Positions 43,597 to 52,226 of a stretch of DNA of 64,000 bases are shown in pieces. This DNA is from Lawsonella clevelandensis. Lineage in GTDB: Bacteria; Actinomycetota; Actinomycetes; Mycobacteriales; Mycobacteriaceae. Each line of letters begins with the position of its first letter. Position 1 is the first letter of the stretch. The stretch covers positions 1 to 64,000 of the forward strand of contig NZ_QFOZ01000003.1 of assembly GCF_003241315.1 (NCBI RefSeq), read 5' to 3'. Made by a program: the position numbers and the translations under genes. Under the pieces are notes generated by a model. It was not told the DNA's origin. It did not search any database and saw only the letters and a list, made by a program, of their open reading frames with translations.

Positions 43597-44997
43597 GTGA
43601 GCAATGCTGCTACTTCATCCCCGCGGTGGGATCCTGCGTTTATCGCTGATGTCATTAAAGCTTACGATGTCCGCGGTTTGGTTGATGAGCAGATCACAGT
43701 CGATTTTGTGCGTGCAGTAGGCCAGTCCTTCAGTCGCCTTATGCGATCAGAGGGCGCACTCAGTGTTGTTGTGGCGCATGATATGCGCGACTCGGGCCCT
43801 GAACTGGCCGAAGCTTTCGCAGAAGGTGTTACTGAGCAAGGGCTTAATGTTATCAACATTGGTCTTGCGTCCACCGACGAGATGTACTGTGCTTCTGGCC
43901 TCCTACAGGTGCCGGGAGCCATGTTTACGGCTTCCCACAATCCAGCCGCCTACAACGGTATTAAATTATGCCGTGCGGGTGCCCGCCCAGTTGGCCAAGA
44001 TACTGGCCTCGCAACTATTTCCCAAGAACTTGCAGAAGGTGTTCCTGAATCCAATGGCGCACACGGCCATGTCACCAACCGTGACATGCTGCAAGATTAT
44101 GCCGACTACCTCAACAAACTCGTTGATCTTAAAGGTATTCGTCCCCTCACTGTGTCAGTCGATGCCGGTAATGGTATGGCCGGCTACACTGTACCAGCCG
44201 TATGGAAAGAACTGCCCCTCACCGTCAAACCTCTCTACTTTGAGCTAGACGGCTCATTCCCCAACCATGAAGCTAATCCGCTGGATCCCAAGAACATGGT
44301 TGATCTGGAAAAGTACACTCCAGAGGTAAAAGCGGATATTGGTGTGGCTTTTGATGGTGACGCCGATCGCTGTTTCGTTGTTGACGAAAAAGGCCACCCT
44401 GTTTCTCCCTCTGCTATTGCGGCACTGGTGGCAGAACGAGAGCTGGCTCGCGAGCCCGGCTCCACTGTTATTCATAATCTCATTACCTCGAAGGCTGTTC
44501 CGGAGATCATCCGCGAAAACGGTGGTGAGCCAGTCCGTACTCGCGTAGGTCACTCGTTTATTAAAGCGAAGATGGCAGAAACGAACGCTGTTTTCGGTGG
44601 AGAGCATTCCGCACACTACTACTTCCGTGACTTCTGGCGGGCTGATTCCGGCATGCTCGCAGCCATGCACGTACTGGCAGCTCTTGGCCAACAGGATAAG
44701 CCATTGTCGGAAATGATGGCGAAGTATAACCGCTACGCAGCATCCGGAGAGATTAACTCTCGCCTGGATAGTGCTGAAGCACAGGCTGACCGTACGGAAG
44801 CTGTAGTGAAAGCTTTTGCTGATCGTGCAGAAAATGTTGATCGCCTTGACGGTGTTACCGTTGAGCTGAAAGACGGCAACTGGTTTAACGTGCGTGCGTC
44901 TAATACTGAGCCATTGTTACGCCTGAATGTTGAAGCGGATACGCAAGAAGCCGTGGATGCGTTAGTGAAGGAAATTCTCGCTATTATCCGCGCGTAA
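43597..44997 (+). CDS. manB: phosphomannomutase / phosphoglucomutase
   Basis: Interconverts mannose-6-phosphate and mannose-1-phosphate. The GTG at 43597 sits behind GAAGGAG and gives 466 residues; an upstream in-frame ATG at 43525 would add 24 non-conserved residues. Four-domain α-D-phosphohexomutase: phosphoserine Ser113 in TASHNPAAYNG, the Mg site DGDADR (Asp253, 255, 257), the sugar loop GGEHSAHYYF and the C-terminal RASNTEP phosphate site. With manA (47.5 kb) and the guanylyltransferase (41 kb) it completes fructose-6-P to GDP-mannose. Confidence 0.92.
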   Translation: MSNAATSSPRWDPAFIADVIKAYDVRGLVDEQITVDFVRAVGQSFSRLMRSEGALSVVVAHDMRDSGPELAEAFAEGVTEQGLNVINIGLASTDEMYCASGLLQVPGAMFTASHNPAAYNGIKLCRAGARPVGQDTGLATISQELAEGVPESNGAHGHVTNRDMLQDYADYLNKLVDLKGIRPLTVSVDAGNGMAGYTVPAVWKELPLTVKPLYFELDGSFPNHEANPLDPKNMVDLEKYTPEVKADIGVAFDGDADRCFVVDEKGHPVSPSAIAALVAERELAREPGSTVIHNLITSKAVPEIIRENGGEPVRTRVGHSFIKAKMAETNAVFGGEHSAHYYFRDFWRADSGMLAAMHVLAALGQQDKPLSEMMAKYNRYAASGEINSRLDSAEAQADRTEAVVKAFADRAENVDRLDGVTVELKDGNWFNVRASNTEPLLRLNVEADTQEAVDALVKEILAIIRA

Positions 44998-45022
44998 AAC
45001 TGCACGCAATAGACAAACAAAC

Positions 45023-45100
45023 AAGAAGAAGACCCCCAGCAGTGTGGCCAGCATGAAACTGAGCCATCGTTATGGAACTGGAACTAGGGGTCTTCTTCTT
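45023..45100 (+). terminator. large-loop hairpin between manB and aminotransferase-like gene
   Basis: AAGAAGAAGACCCC (45023-45036) pairs with GGGGTCTTCTTCTT (45087-45100), and flanking CAAACA/TGTTTG extends the stem. The 50-nt loop contains a smaller CCAT-CGTT-ATGG hairpin. It lies between convergent genes and probably terminates both; a stable small RNA from here is possible. Confidence 0.65.
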
Positions 45101-45168
45101 TGTTTGCTCCGGCTTTTATTTATTCTGGTTGGGTTTTGCTATGCGCCGACGTGTGTGGCGTAAGAGAG

Positions 45169-46437
45169 CTAGGCGGTAAAGCCCATATCGGGATGTTGCG
45201 ACGCCACTGCGGAGAAAGCCTCATTGGCAATGATGAGAGTCTGATCCACATCCTCCATTGTTTCCGCCAGGTTGGTGAAATGGTTGTGGTGTGGGGCGAA
45301 AAGAGCACCACGTTTTACACATTCCGCAATGAATTCTTGGTGCAGGACGAAATTGTCGTCATCTGCTAAGCGAATAGAGAAGAAACACGGTTCTCCAGTG
45401 GTCACCATGTGGAAGCCATGCTGGGCGGAGATACTTTCTAAACCAGAGGTAAGGCTCTCACCGATCATGCGCATGTAACCGCAAGCGTCCTCGTGCTCGC
45501 GTAGTTTCGTGAGAGTGGCAATAGCGGCAGCGATGGGGGCGGCACTATGCCAGTATGTACCGGTGTAGCTGACAGACGAGCATGCATTCTTTAGGGAGTC
45601 TTTGCCGCAAAGAGCAGAGATATTCCATCCATTAGCCAATGCCCCACCACAACAGATAAGGTCTGCTTCAAAACCGAAGTAGTGGTCAGAGCCTGCCAGA
45701 TCTAAGCGCCAGCCAGTACGAATATCATCAAGAATAAGAACAATACCGTGGGCAGTACATATAGATCGCACATCATTCCAATAACCCGGGGCGGGAAGAA
45801 CATTATCGGCAAACGTGTACTGCATGTAGGGGGTAGCAATAAGGGCAGCAATATCCCCCTCATGCGCAGCAATAGCGTCTTCTAGCTGCTGTAGATTATT
45901 CCAGTCAATGTAGATCGTATTCGCTACGTCCGCGGCTGCTATGCCCGGATCCCCCGCGTTGCGCATCCACGTATGCGTACCGTGATAGGAGCCGTTGTAC
46001 ATAATAATTTTGTCGCGGCCTGTGGCAGAACGAGCGGTCATCATTGCAAGACTGACAGCATCACTGCCATTTTTAGCGAAAATTGCCCACTCTGCACTGT
46101 GGATTGTATCGACCAGTAATTCGGCAAGATCAATAGATAACGTACTGGGTAATGTGGTGCAGTCTCCGTTGCGGCAGGCCTGGAGCGCTGCATCATCAAT
46201 GTCATTATTGGCGTAACCGCAGATCATGGTCCCATAGGCGGACATGTGGTCAATGAATTTATTGCCGTCGCTATCCCGAATATGAGCACCTTTAGCCTTA
46301 CTGGCATAGAAGGGGTATGCAGATACCGGCATGTGGCAGCCGCGAGCAGGGCCCAGGTGTCCATAAATACCACCGGGAATAACAGCAGCTGCGCGCGCAA
46401 ATTCCTCACGATTTGTGGAGTAGTCAAAAATGTCCAT
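45169..46437 (-). CDS. class-III aminotransferase-like protein lacking PLP lysine
   Basis: The 422-residue product has the fold of glutamate-1-semialdehyde aminomutase and other class-III aminotransferases. Visible landmarks are NGSDAVSLAM (123-132), YNGSYHGTHTW (147-157), the pyridine-nitrogen aspartate Asp237 in LILDDIRTGWR and TGTYWHSAAP. The segment that should hold the Schiff-base lysine (GKALANG-like) reads CCGGALANGW, with Gly265 in the lysine position. It cannot act as a normal PLP aminotransferase. It starts 12 bp after an SCP2-like gene on the same strand, a clear pair. Role unknown. Confidence 0.8.
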   Translation of the reverse strand: MDIFDYSTNREEFARAAAVIPGGIYGHLGPARGCHMPVSAYPFYASKAKGAHIRDSDGNKFIDHMSAYGTMICGYANNDIDDAALQACRNGDCTTLPSTLSIDLAELLVDTIHSAEWAIFAKNGSDAVSLAMMTARSATGRDKIIMYNGSYHGTHTWMRNAGDPGIAAADVANTIYIDWNNLQQLEDAIAAHEGDIAALIATPYMQYTFADNVLPAPGYWNDVRSICTAHGIVLILDDIRTGWRLDLAGSDHYFGFEADLICCGGALANGWNISALCGKDSLKNACSSVSYTGTYWHSAAPIAAAIATLTKLREHEDACGYMRMIGESLTSGLESISAQHGFHMVTTGEPCFFSIRLADDDNFVLHQEFIAECVKRGALFAPHHNHFTNLAETMEDVDQTLIIANEAFSAVASQHPDMGFTA

Positions 46438-46449
46438 GGGTATTTCTCC

Positions 46450-47214
46450 TTATGGAACCAGATAATGGGAGACACGCCGCAGCATCTTGCTCACAACATT
46501 GATATTGGGAACATAGCCGCGTATTGCTATCTTGCCCAGGCCAATGAGGGCATAAACATCAGCACTACCGTCTAAAACAGATTGGAAAGTTTCTTTACTA
46601 TCGAAGGTTATCCACGAGAGAGGATCAAGGGGAGAGTCGTCGGGGGAGAACGTTAGGTGATGATCTTTAATCTGGCAGGCATACGTCATGTCGGCAGAGG
46701 GAATCTCAATAGTGAGACCACCATCGTGCAGAGTGTTCGCAAGTTCCTGCCCAATGGGATCAGTATTGGCAACCTCGCATAATGACGCGAACACAATATA
46801 TGCCGTAAGAAGAGTTTTGAGGTTCTCTTCCTCTGCCGTTAGTACGCGGTTGGGGGGAGTTTGAAAAATATACGATAGGCGGTCCGTGAGCTCAGTAAAA
46901 GGCCCCGTGAGGAAGCTCATGTGGCGGGCTCCCCAGATGGGTACGGGAATACTTTTACCGGCAATCATGGTGTTGACGTGCTCGGGGGAGACAAGTCCAA
47001 GACGGAGATCTGCTTTGGACGAGTTGGACGTTTCACTGCGTGCGGTACCGTGATCAAAAATGAGAGTGAGCGGGGTAATACCGGCGGCATCAAAACGTAC
47101 AGATATGTCGCTGTCTTTGACGATATTGCGCGCAACAGGGTCATTGTTGACCAGCGGGACGCAGGATCGCAGAATGGCGTGCAAATTGATAGAGGCCAGA
47201 GTGCGAGTGTCCAT
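46450..47214 (-). CDS. SCP2-like (sterol-carrier) domain protein
   Basis: The 254-residue product starts at the ATG 47212-47214 behind GGAGGAAAA; a start at 47238 has no ribosome site. Its C-terminal ~110 residues read like an SCP2 lipid-binding domain, with DPLSWITFDSKETFQSVLDG followed by YALIGLGKIAIRGYVPNI, the strand pair and glycine turn of that fold. An earlier segment (about 30-120) shows a similar pattern (TLIFDHGTARS, LGLVSPEHVNTMIAGKSIPV) and may be a second, degenerate copy. It is the first gene of the operon with the lysine-less aminotransferase. Confidence 0.65.
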   Translation of the reverse strand: MDTRTLASINLHAILRSCVPLVNNDPVARNIVKDSDISVRFDAAGITPLTLIFDHGTARSETSNSSKADLRLGLVSPEHVNTMIAGKSIPVPIWGARHMSFLTGPFTELTDRLSYIFQTPPNRVLTAEEENLKTLLTAYIVFASLCEVANTDPIGQELANTLHDGGLTIEIPSADMTYACQIKDHHLTFSPDDSPLDPLSWITFDSKETFQSVLDGSADVYALIGLGKIAIRGYVPNINVVSKMLRRVSHYLVP

Positions 47215-47480
47215 TTTTCCTCCTACGGGGTAGGCCACGAATGCTTTCAGTCTAACGGGGGCTTTTCTTGGCAGCTTGGATTTGAGATCTGAGTTATCTT
47301 ATAAGTTGTCATCTAGCGTTGCTAAAAAACCGTTAGTAGTAGTGAGACGAGTACACTCTCAATGAATGTATAGCGTGAGGCGAGAACAGTTGCCGTAACT
47401 GGCAGACGTCATACTGATAGCTAGTACAGAAGCAGTCAGTAGCAGACGGACTAGCCATATACCTCACTGGAAAGGCAATA

Positions 47481-48722
47481 ATGTACCTACTTGACGGTGC
47501 TATCCGAAACTATGCCTGGGGCTCCCACCAAGAGCTTGCCGCATTGCGTGGCGCTCCTACCCCCACAGAACATCCGGAAGCAGAAATGTGGTTCGGTACC
47601 CACTCCGGGGATCCGGCCCTGCTGGCCACGGATAATGACCGTACTCTGCGTGATGTCGTTGCCGCTGACCCTACCCATGAGCTCGGTTCGGCTACCGCTC
47701 ATACGTTTGCGGACAATTTGCCGTTCCTTCTTAAACTGCTCGCGGCAGAAGAGCCACTATCGTTGCAGGCTCATCCCAGTTTGGCGCAAGCACAGGAAGG
47801 GTACGCGCGGGAGAATGCGCAAGGGGTGCCGTTAGATGCCCCAGACCGGAATTACCACGATCCCAACCATAAACCGGAGCTTATTGTTGGGCTGACGCGA
47901 TTCCACGCACTAGCCGGCTTCCGTGAACCACAACGCACACTTGAGCTTTTTGACGCGTTAAATGTCCCCCAACTGCAGCCTTATGTTGAAATGCTGCGTG
48001 CTGAACCTGATGCTACTGGTATCCGCGCAGTTATGACCACCCTCATCACATTGACGGCAGACCAGTTGTGGGAGTGCATTACTGCCACGCAGGAGGCTGC
48101 ACAGCGTCTTGTTGCCGCTAATGGGGAATGGGTTGATGAGTCCGTCACGTTCCTCGGTCTCGTCTCGGAATACGGTAATGATGCTGGTGCACTCTGCGCG
48201 CTGCTGCTTAATCGCATTACCCTTGAACCCGGTGAAGCCATCTTTATGAAGTCGGGCATGTTGCATGCTTACCTGCATGGTGTCGGCGTGGAGATTATGG
48301 CCAACTCCGACAATGTCCTCCGTGGGGGGCTTACCTCCAAGCACATTGATGTTCCCGAATTAATGCATGTTGTGCAGTTCGATGCCCTGCTTGACCCCAT
48401 TGCACCGGCAGAGAATGTCGTCCTCTCCAGCCACGGTATTGTGCCGGCGGAGGGCATAGAGACCGTGGAATACCTCATCCCGGTTCCCGAGTTCCGTCTC
48501 AGCCGTTCTCATCTTGCCCCCTGTAGGGAGAGCCACCTGGGTATCGAGGGGCCGTTTATTGTGCTTGTCACCGAGGGAACTGTCACTCTTACATCTCGCG
48601 AGTGCCCGGAAGGACTCAGCGTATCTGCTGGTCATGCTGCTTGGGTAGGGGCGTGGGAGGATCGTCCCACTATTGCGACGGGGGAGAATTCCGCCACCGT
48701 GTTTATTGCACGGGTACCGTAA
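47481..48722 (+). CDS. manA: mannose-6-phosphate isomerase, class I
   Basis: Zinc enzyme of 413 residues interconverting fructose-6-P and mannose-6-P. The cupin core shows LSLQAHPSLAQA with the zinc Gln/His (about residues 93-104), DPNHKPELIVGLTRFHAL, and the later EIMANSDNVLRGGLTSKHID (about 272-291). ATG at 47481 follows GGAAAGG. The divergent 266-bp region to the SCP2-like gene must contain both promoters. It feeds the phosphomannomutase and guanylyltransferase in this window. Confidence 0.93.
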   Translation: MYLLDGAIRNYAWGSHQELAALRGAPTPTEHPEAEMWFGTHSGDPALLATDNDRTLRDVVAADPTHELGSATAHTFADNLPFLLKLLAAEEPLSLQAHPSLAQAQEGYARENAQGVPLDAPDRNYHDPNHKPELIVGLTRFHALAGFREPQRTLELFDALNVPQLQPYVEMLRAEPDATGIRAVMTTLITLTADQLWECITATQEAAQRLVAANGEWVDESVTFLGLVSEYGNDAGALCALLLNRITLEPGEAIFMKSGMLHAYLHGVGVEIMANSDNVLRGGLTSKHIDVPELMHVVQFDALLDPIAPAENVVLSSHGIVPAEGIETVEYLIPVPEFRLSRSHLAPCRESHLGIEGPFIVLVTEGTVTLTSRECPEGLSVSAGHAAWVGAWEDRPTIATGENSATVFIARVP

Positions 48723-48785
48723 AGCGGTGCAGTCGAAGATATGTAGCAGATACTAGGGAAGACGAGAGGAAATGGGAGGAGACGA

Positions 48786-49523
48786 ATGTTTCACAACGCT
48801 TTACTTGTCGCAGTTGAGGGTGTTGATGGTGCCGGAAAAAATACTCTCACCAGGAAAGTCTCCGCTCTGCTGGAATCATCGGGGAAACACGTCTCCCACA
48901 TAGCATTTCCACGTTATGGAACATTACATGCAGATCTTGCCGCAGCGGCTCTCCACGGAGAAATGGGAGATCTAGTGGAGAGTGCCTACGCCATGGCCAC
49001 TCTTTTCGCACTAGATCGCCGGGAATCACTACAGCCAGGAGGTGGATTGGCTGCCCTAGTTGATACGCCCGCCCCCGACACACAGGTAGTACAAACAGCG
49101 GAGCCTTCGCAGGAAATTTCCCGCATTATTATGATGGACCGCTGGGTCGCGTCTAATGCCGCCTATTCTGCTGCCCGTTTGCGGGAGTCTATTCAGCAGC
49201 CTGGGGGAGTAGTGGAATGGGTTGCCGCGTTGGAGTATGGACAATTCCAACTGCCAGCTCCAGACATAACGATCCTTCTGGATGTTCCTGTCGCCTTAGC
49301 GAGGAAACGGGCTGCACAGCGGGAAGCCTCCGACACTGCCCGTCGTCGAGATTTGTATGAACACGATAGTTCCCTGCAGGAGCGTACGGCCTCCGCATAC
49401 CGCGATCTTGCGCACGCTCACTGGTATGGACCGTGGTTATCCGTTAGCGCAGATGTGAATCCGGAAGACGTGGCGCGCGCTATCCTTGCCGCTAAGATAG
49501 GAGTGCCTCCCCATCGTGGTTAG
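48786..49523 (+). CDS. tmk: thymidylate kinase
   Basis: Phosphorylates dTMP to dTDP. The P-loop is EGVDGAGKNTL (about residues 9-19); the Asn after Lys is usual in this order. RYGT-like AFPRYGTLHAD, MDRWVASNAAYSAAR (dTMP-site Arg/Asn/Tyr) and the LID region KRAAQREASDTARRRDLYE are present. The 245-residue length is slightly above the usual ~210 because of an insertion around TPAPDTQVVQT. ATG at 48786. mtrA follows 30 bp later, as in other Mycobacteriales. Confidence 0.9.
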   Translation: MFHNALLVAVEGVDGAGKNTLTRKVSALLESSGKHVSHIAFPRYGTLHADLAAAALHGEMGDLVESAYAMATLFALDRRESLQPGGGLAALVDTPAPDTQVVQTAEPSQEISRIIMMDRWVASNAAYSAARLRESIQQPGGVVEWVAALEYGQFQLPAPDITILLDVPVALARKRAAQREASDTARRRDLYEHDSSLQERTASAYRDLAHAHWYGPWLSVSADVNPEDVARAILAAKIGVPPHRG

Positions 49524-49553
49524 GAGGCTTGCATGAGTACAGGAGGAGCCACT

Positions 49554-50231
49554 ATGGTGCATATTCTCATTGTCGATGACGATGAAGCTCTTGCCGAAAT
49601 GCTCGGTATTGTGTTGGAAAACGAAGGTTTTACCACCACTATCGTCGGTGACGGCAATGAAGCCCTGCGGCTTTACCAGGAAATTAATCCCGATCTCATT
49701 CTCCTTGACCTCATGCTGCCAGGTATGAATGGTGTGGATGTCTGTAAAGAGATTCGCCGCTCCTCAGCAGTCCCTATCATTATGCTGACAGCTAAGACGG
49801 ACACCATTGATGTTGTTCTCGGTCTTGAATCTGGCGCGGATGACTATGTGACGAAACCTTTCAAACCAAAGGAACTTGTGGCACGAGTGCGTGCGCGGCT
49901 CCGTCATAATCAAGAGCAGTCTTCCGACGTTCTGACCATTGGCAATGTTTCTATTAATGTGGATGCGCATACTGTTACGCGTGATGGAAAATATGTTTCC
50001 CTTACCCCGCTAGAGTTCAATTTATTGAAGGAACTTGCATCTAAGCCGGGTCGTGTTCTCAGCCGCGAGACGCTCCTTGAACACGTGTGGGGATACGATC
50101 ATGCCGCCGATTCGCGTCTTATTAACGTTCACGTACAGCGACTCCGGTCCAAGATTGAGGAAGACCCAGAAAATCCGAAAATTGTTGTGACGGTCCGTGG
50201 TATCGGCTATAAAGCTGGTACTGGAAACTAA
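49554..50231 (+). CDS. mtrA: response regulator MtrA
   Basis: OmpR-family regulator of 225 residues controlling cell-wall, division and osmotic genes. I set the start at ATG 49554, which has AGGAGG seven bases upstream; ATG-proximal 49533 would add seven residues. The receiver has the acidic cluster DDD (8-10), phospho-Asp52 in LLDLMLPG, the switch Thr in MLTAKT and KPF Lys. The winged-helix effector (about 130-225) contains LTPLEFNLLKELA and DSRLINVHVQRLRSKIE, nearly identical to M. tuberculosis MtrA. It is followed 3 bp later by mtrB. Confidence 0.96.
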   Translation: MVHILIVDDDEALAEMLGIVLENEGFTTTIVGDGNEALRLYQEINPDLILLDLMLPGMNGVDVCKEIRRSSAVPIIMLTAKTDTIDVVLGLESGADDYVTKPFKPKELVARVRARLRHNQEQSSDVLTIGNVSINVDAHTVTRDGKYVSLTPLEFNLLKELASKPGRVLSRETLLEHVWGYDHAADSRLINVHVQRLRSKIEEDPENPKIVVTVRGIGYKAGTGN

Positions 50232-50234
50232 CCG

Positions 50235-52226
50235 ATGCGGCACCATTTCCACCGCTCCCACAAGCTCGGCGGTAAAACTTCCACTCCCGCAGAGGTTTCC
50301 GCGTCCAGCACGGGGGAGAACGGTTCGGCTACACGCTCTCACGCCACTGATACCGTCAGTGATGAAACACCGCAGGAACAGTCTTCCCATACTCTACCGA
50401 GGTGGGGTCGTCGTATTTCTCGTTGGGTGAAACAGCACTGGCGGCAGTCTCTCCAATTCCGAACTGTCACCACCACTATTGTGCTGGCTACGCTTATTCT
50501 TACCTTGACTCTTTTCGGTCTATCGGCGCAGATTGCTCAGCGTATTCTCGACAGTAAAGTAGCCGGTGCGGAGCGGGACCTTAATACTGCGCGTGTCATT
50601 GTGGAAGCTCAGTTGAACGGATCTGACCGGTCCGCTACAGATGAAGCACGCATGACCAATGCCCTGGCAGTTCTTACCGCACAAGGTCCACAAGCTGGGC
50701 AGTTATCCGCGAATGCAGGTTCTTTCGTGCCCGTCCTTTATGTTCCGGCAGATGGGTTGCATCATGCTGTTTCTGCTCCCGCTAATCTCACGATCCCCTC
50801 GTCCCTAACAAATTTTATTAGTTCGAACCAAGTCTCATATCAGTACTCGCACATGGATTTAGGTGCGGGGGATACCAAAGTTCTCATTGTTGGCAGCCCC
50901 ACCAATGTAGACATGCCAGACCTCCAGCTTTACCTCATTTATTCACTGGCGGGGGAGGAGAAAACTCTTAACCTCTTTAACACCACCCTCTTTTCGGGCG
51001 GTCTGCTTATTGTCGTTCTCATGGGATTCGCCTCCTATTTTGTGTCACGACAGATGGTGCGTCCTATCCGGCAAGCTGCTAATGCCGCCCAGCGTTTCGC
51101 CTCCGGCGATCTGGATGCGCGTATGGAGGTGCGAGGGGAAGACGATTTCGCCCGCCTAGGTACATCCTTCAATGAGATGGCAGAGTCGCTGCAGCAACAA
51201 ATTGTTCAATTGGAGGAATTTGGATCCGCGCAAAAACGCTTCACCTCTGATGTGTCACACGAATTGCGCACTCCGCTAACAACGGTGCGTATGGCCGCCG
51301 ATATTATCTATGACCACGCAGACGACCTCGATCCGGGCACTGCGCGTGCGGCACAATTGATGGTGAAAGAACTCGATAAGTTTGAATCTCTCCTGAATGA
51401 TTTGTTGGAAATCTCCCGCCACGATGCCGGTGTTGCCGAGCTCAATTCCGAACGCATCGATATTCGTACGTGTGTCTACTCCGCAGTGGCTTCAGTGTCT
51501 GGAGTGGCTGCTTCTACAGATGTTTCCGCAGAGATAGACATGCCGGATGAGCCCGTCATGTGTGAAGTGGATTCTCGTCGAGTGGAGCGTATTCTCCGTA
51601 ATCTTCTCGCTAATGCCTATGATCACAGCAAAGGAAAACCCGTTATTTTGACGGTGCGCGCCGGCACAGACACAGTCGGCATTTCTGTGCGTGATCATGG
51701 TGTTGGCCTCAAACCAGGAGAAGCGAAAAAAGTCTTTGATCGTTTCTGGCGCGCCGACCCATCACGTGTCCGCCAATCTGGTGGAACCGGACTAGGGCTA
51801 GCTATTGCAACCCAGGATGCGGAACTCCATGGTGGACGGTTGGAAGCCTGGGGCGTTCCCGGAGAAGGCTCTTGTTTCCGGCTGACGCTACCCCGTGAAG
51901 CTGGCCATCCTCTTACTAGTTCCCCAGTGCCACTGCGTTTCCCTGTGGGGGACCAAACGGAAGTGACAGAGCCTATGGCAACAGGCGAAATTCCTTTGAG
52001 TATTGTGGCTGATACATCGGAAGCGGATAGCGATACTGACGCATCTGCCGGTGATGATTCTGCCACTACGTCACCTTCTGCAAGCCCCTTACAAGGCGTT
52101 GCAGAGGCACCCGTAACAACAGCCGATGTCCCCTCCTCTTCGTCTCACTACACTGCCAGCACGGCTGGCAGTACAACTAGCAGTACAACTAGCAGTATGA
52201 CTGGTGGTACGGAGGATGATGACTGA
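50235..52226 (+). CDS. mtrB: sensor histidine kinase MtrB
   Basis: Membrane kinase of 663 residues partnering MtrA. Order: basic cytoplasmic N-terminus, transmembrane helix (about 79-100), extracellular sensor region (about 101-248), second helix (about 252-272), HAMP (about 273-325), HisKA with phospho-His342 in SDVSHELRTPL, and HATPase (N-box Asn456/Asn460, G1 Asp487, GTGLGLAIA). A long Ser/Thr/Asp-rich C-terminal tail (about 555-663) is unusual and contains short repeats. Its stop shares one base with the lpqB start. Confidence 0.95.
   Translation: MRHHFHRSHKLGGKTSTPAEVSASSTGENGSATRSHATDTVSDETPQEQSSHTLPRWGRRISRWVKQHWRQSLQFRTVTTTIVLATLILTLTLFGLSAQIAQRILDSKVAGAERDLNTARVIVEAQLNGSDRSATDEARMTNALAVLTAQGPQAGQLSANAGSFVPVLYVPADGLHHAVSAPANLTIPSSLTNFISSNQVSYQYSHMDLGAGDTKVLIVGSPTNVDMPDLQLYLIYSLAGEEKTLNLFNTTLFSGGLLIVVLMGFASYFVSRQMVRPIRQAANAAQRFASGDLDARMEVRGEDDFARLGTSFNEMAESLQQQIVQLEEFGSAQKRFTSDVSHELRTPLTTVRMAADIIYDHADDLDPGTARAAQLMVKELDKFESLLNDLLEISRHDAGVAELNSERIDIRTCVYSAVASVSGVAASTDVSAEIDMPDEPVMCEVDSRRVERILRNLLANAYDHSKGKPVILTVRAGTDTVGISVRDHGVGLKPGEAKKVFDRFWRADPSRVRQSGGTGLGLAIATQDAELHGGRLEAWGVPGEGSCFRLTLPREAGHPLTSSPVPLRFPVGDQTEVTEPMATGEIPLSIVADTSEADSDTDASAGDDSATTSPSASPLQGVAEAPVTTADVPSSSSHYTASTAGSTTSSTTSSMTGGTEDDD
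52168..52199. repeat. 12-bp tandem repeats at mtrB 3' end
   Basis: GCAGTACAACTA (52168-52179) is repeated exactly at 52180-52191 and begins again (GCAGTATG) at 52192. In frame it encodes repeated STTS units in the mtrB tail, so copy number may vary between strains without frameshift. Confidence 0.8.

Noticed and set aside
49533..49553. Upstream mtrA start at 49533
   Set aside because: The ATG at 49554 has an ideal AGGAGG and gives the family N-terminus; the longer form would place that ribosome site inside the gene.
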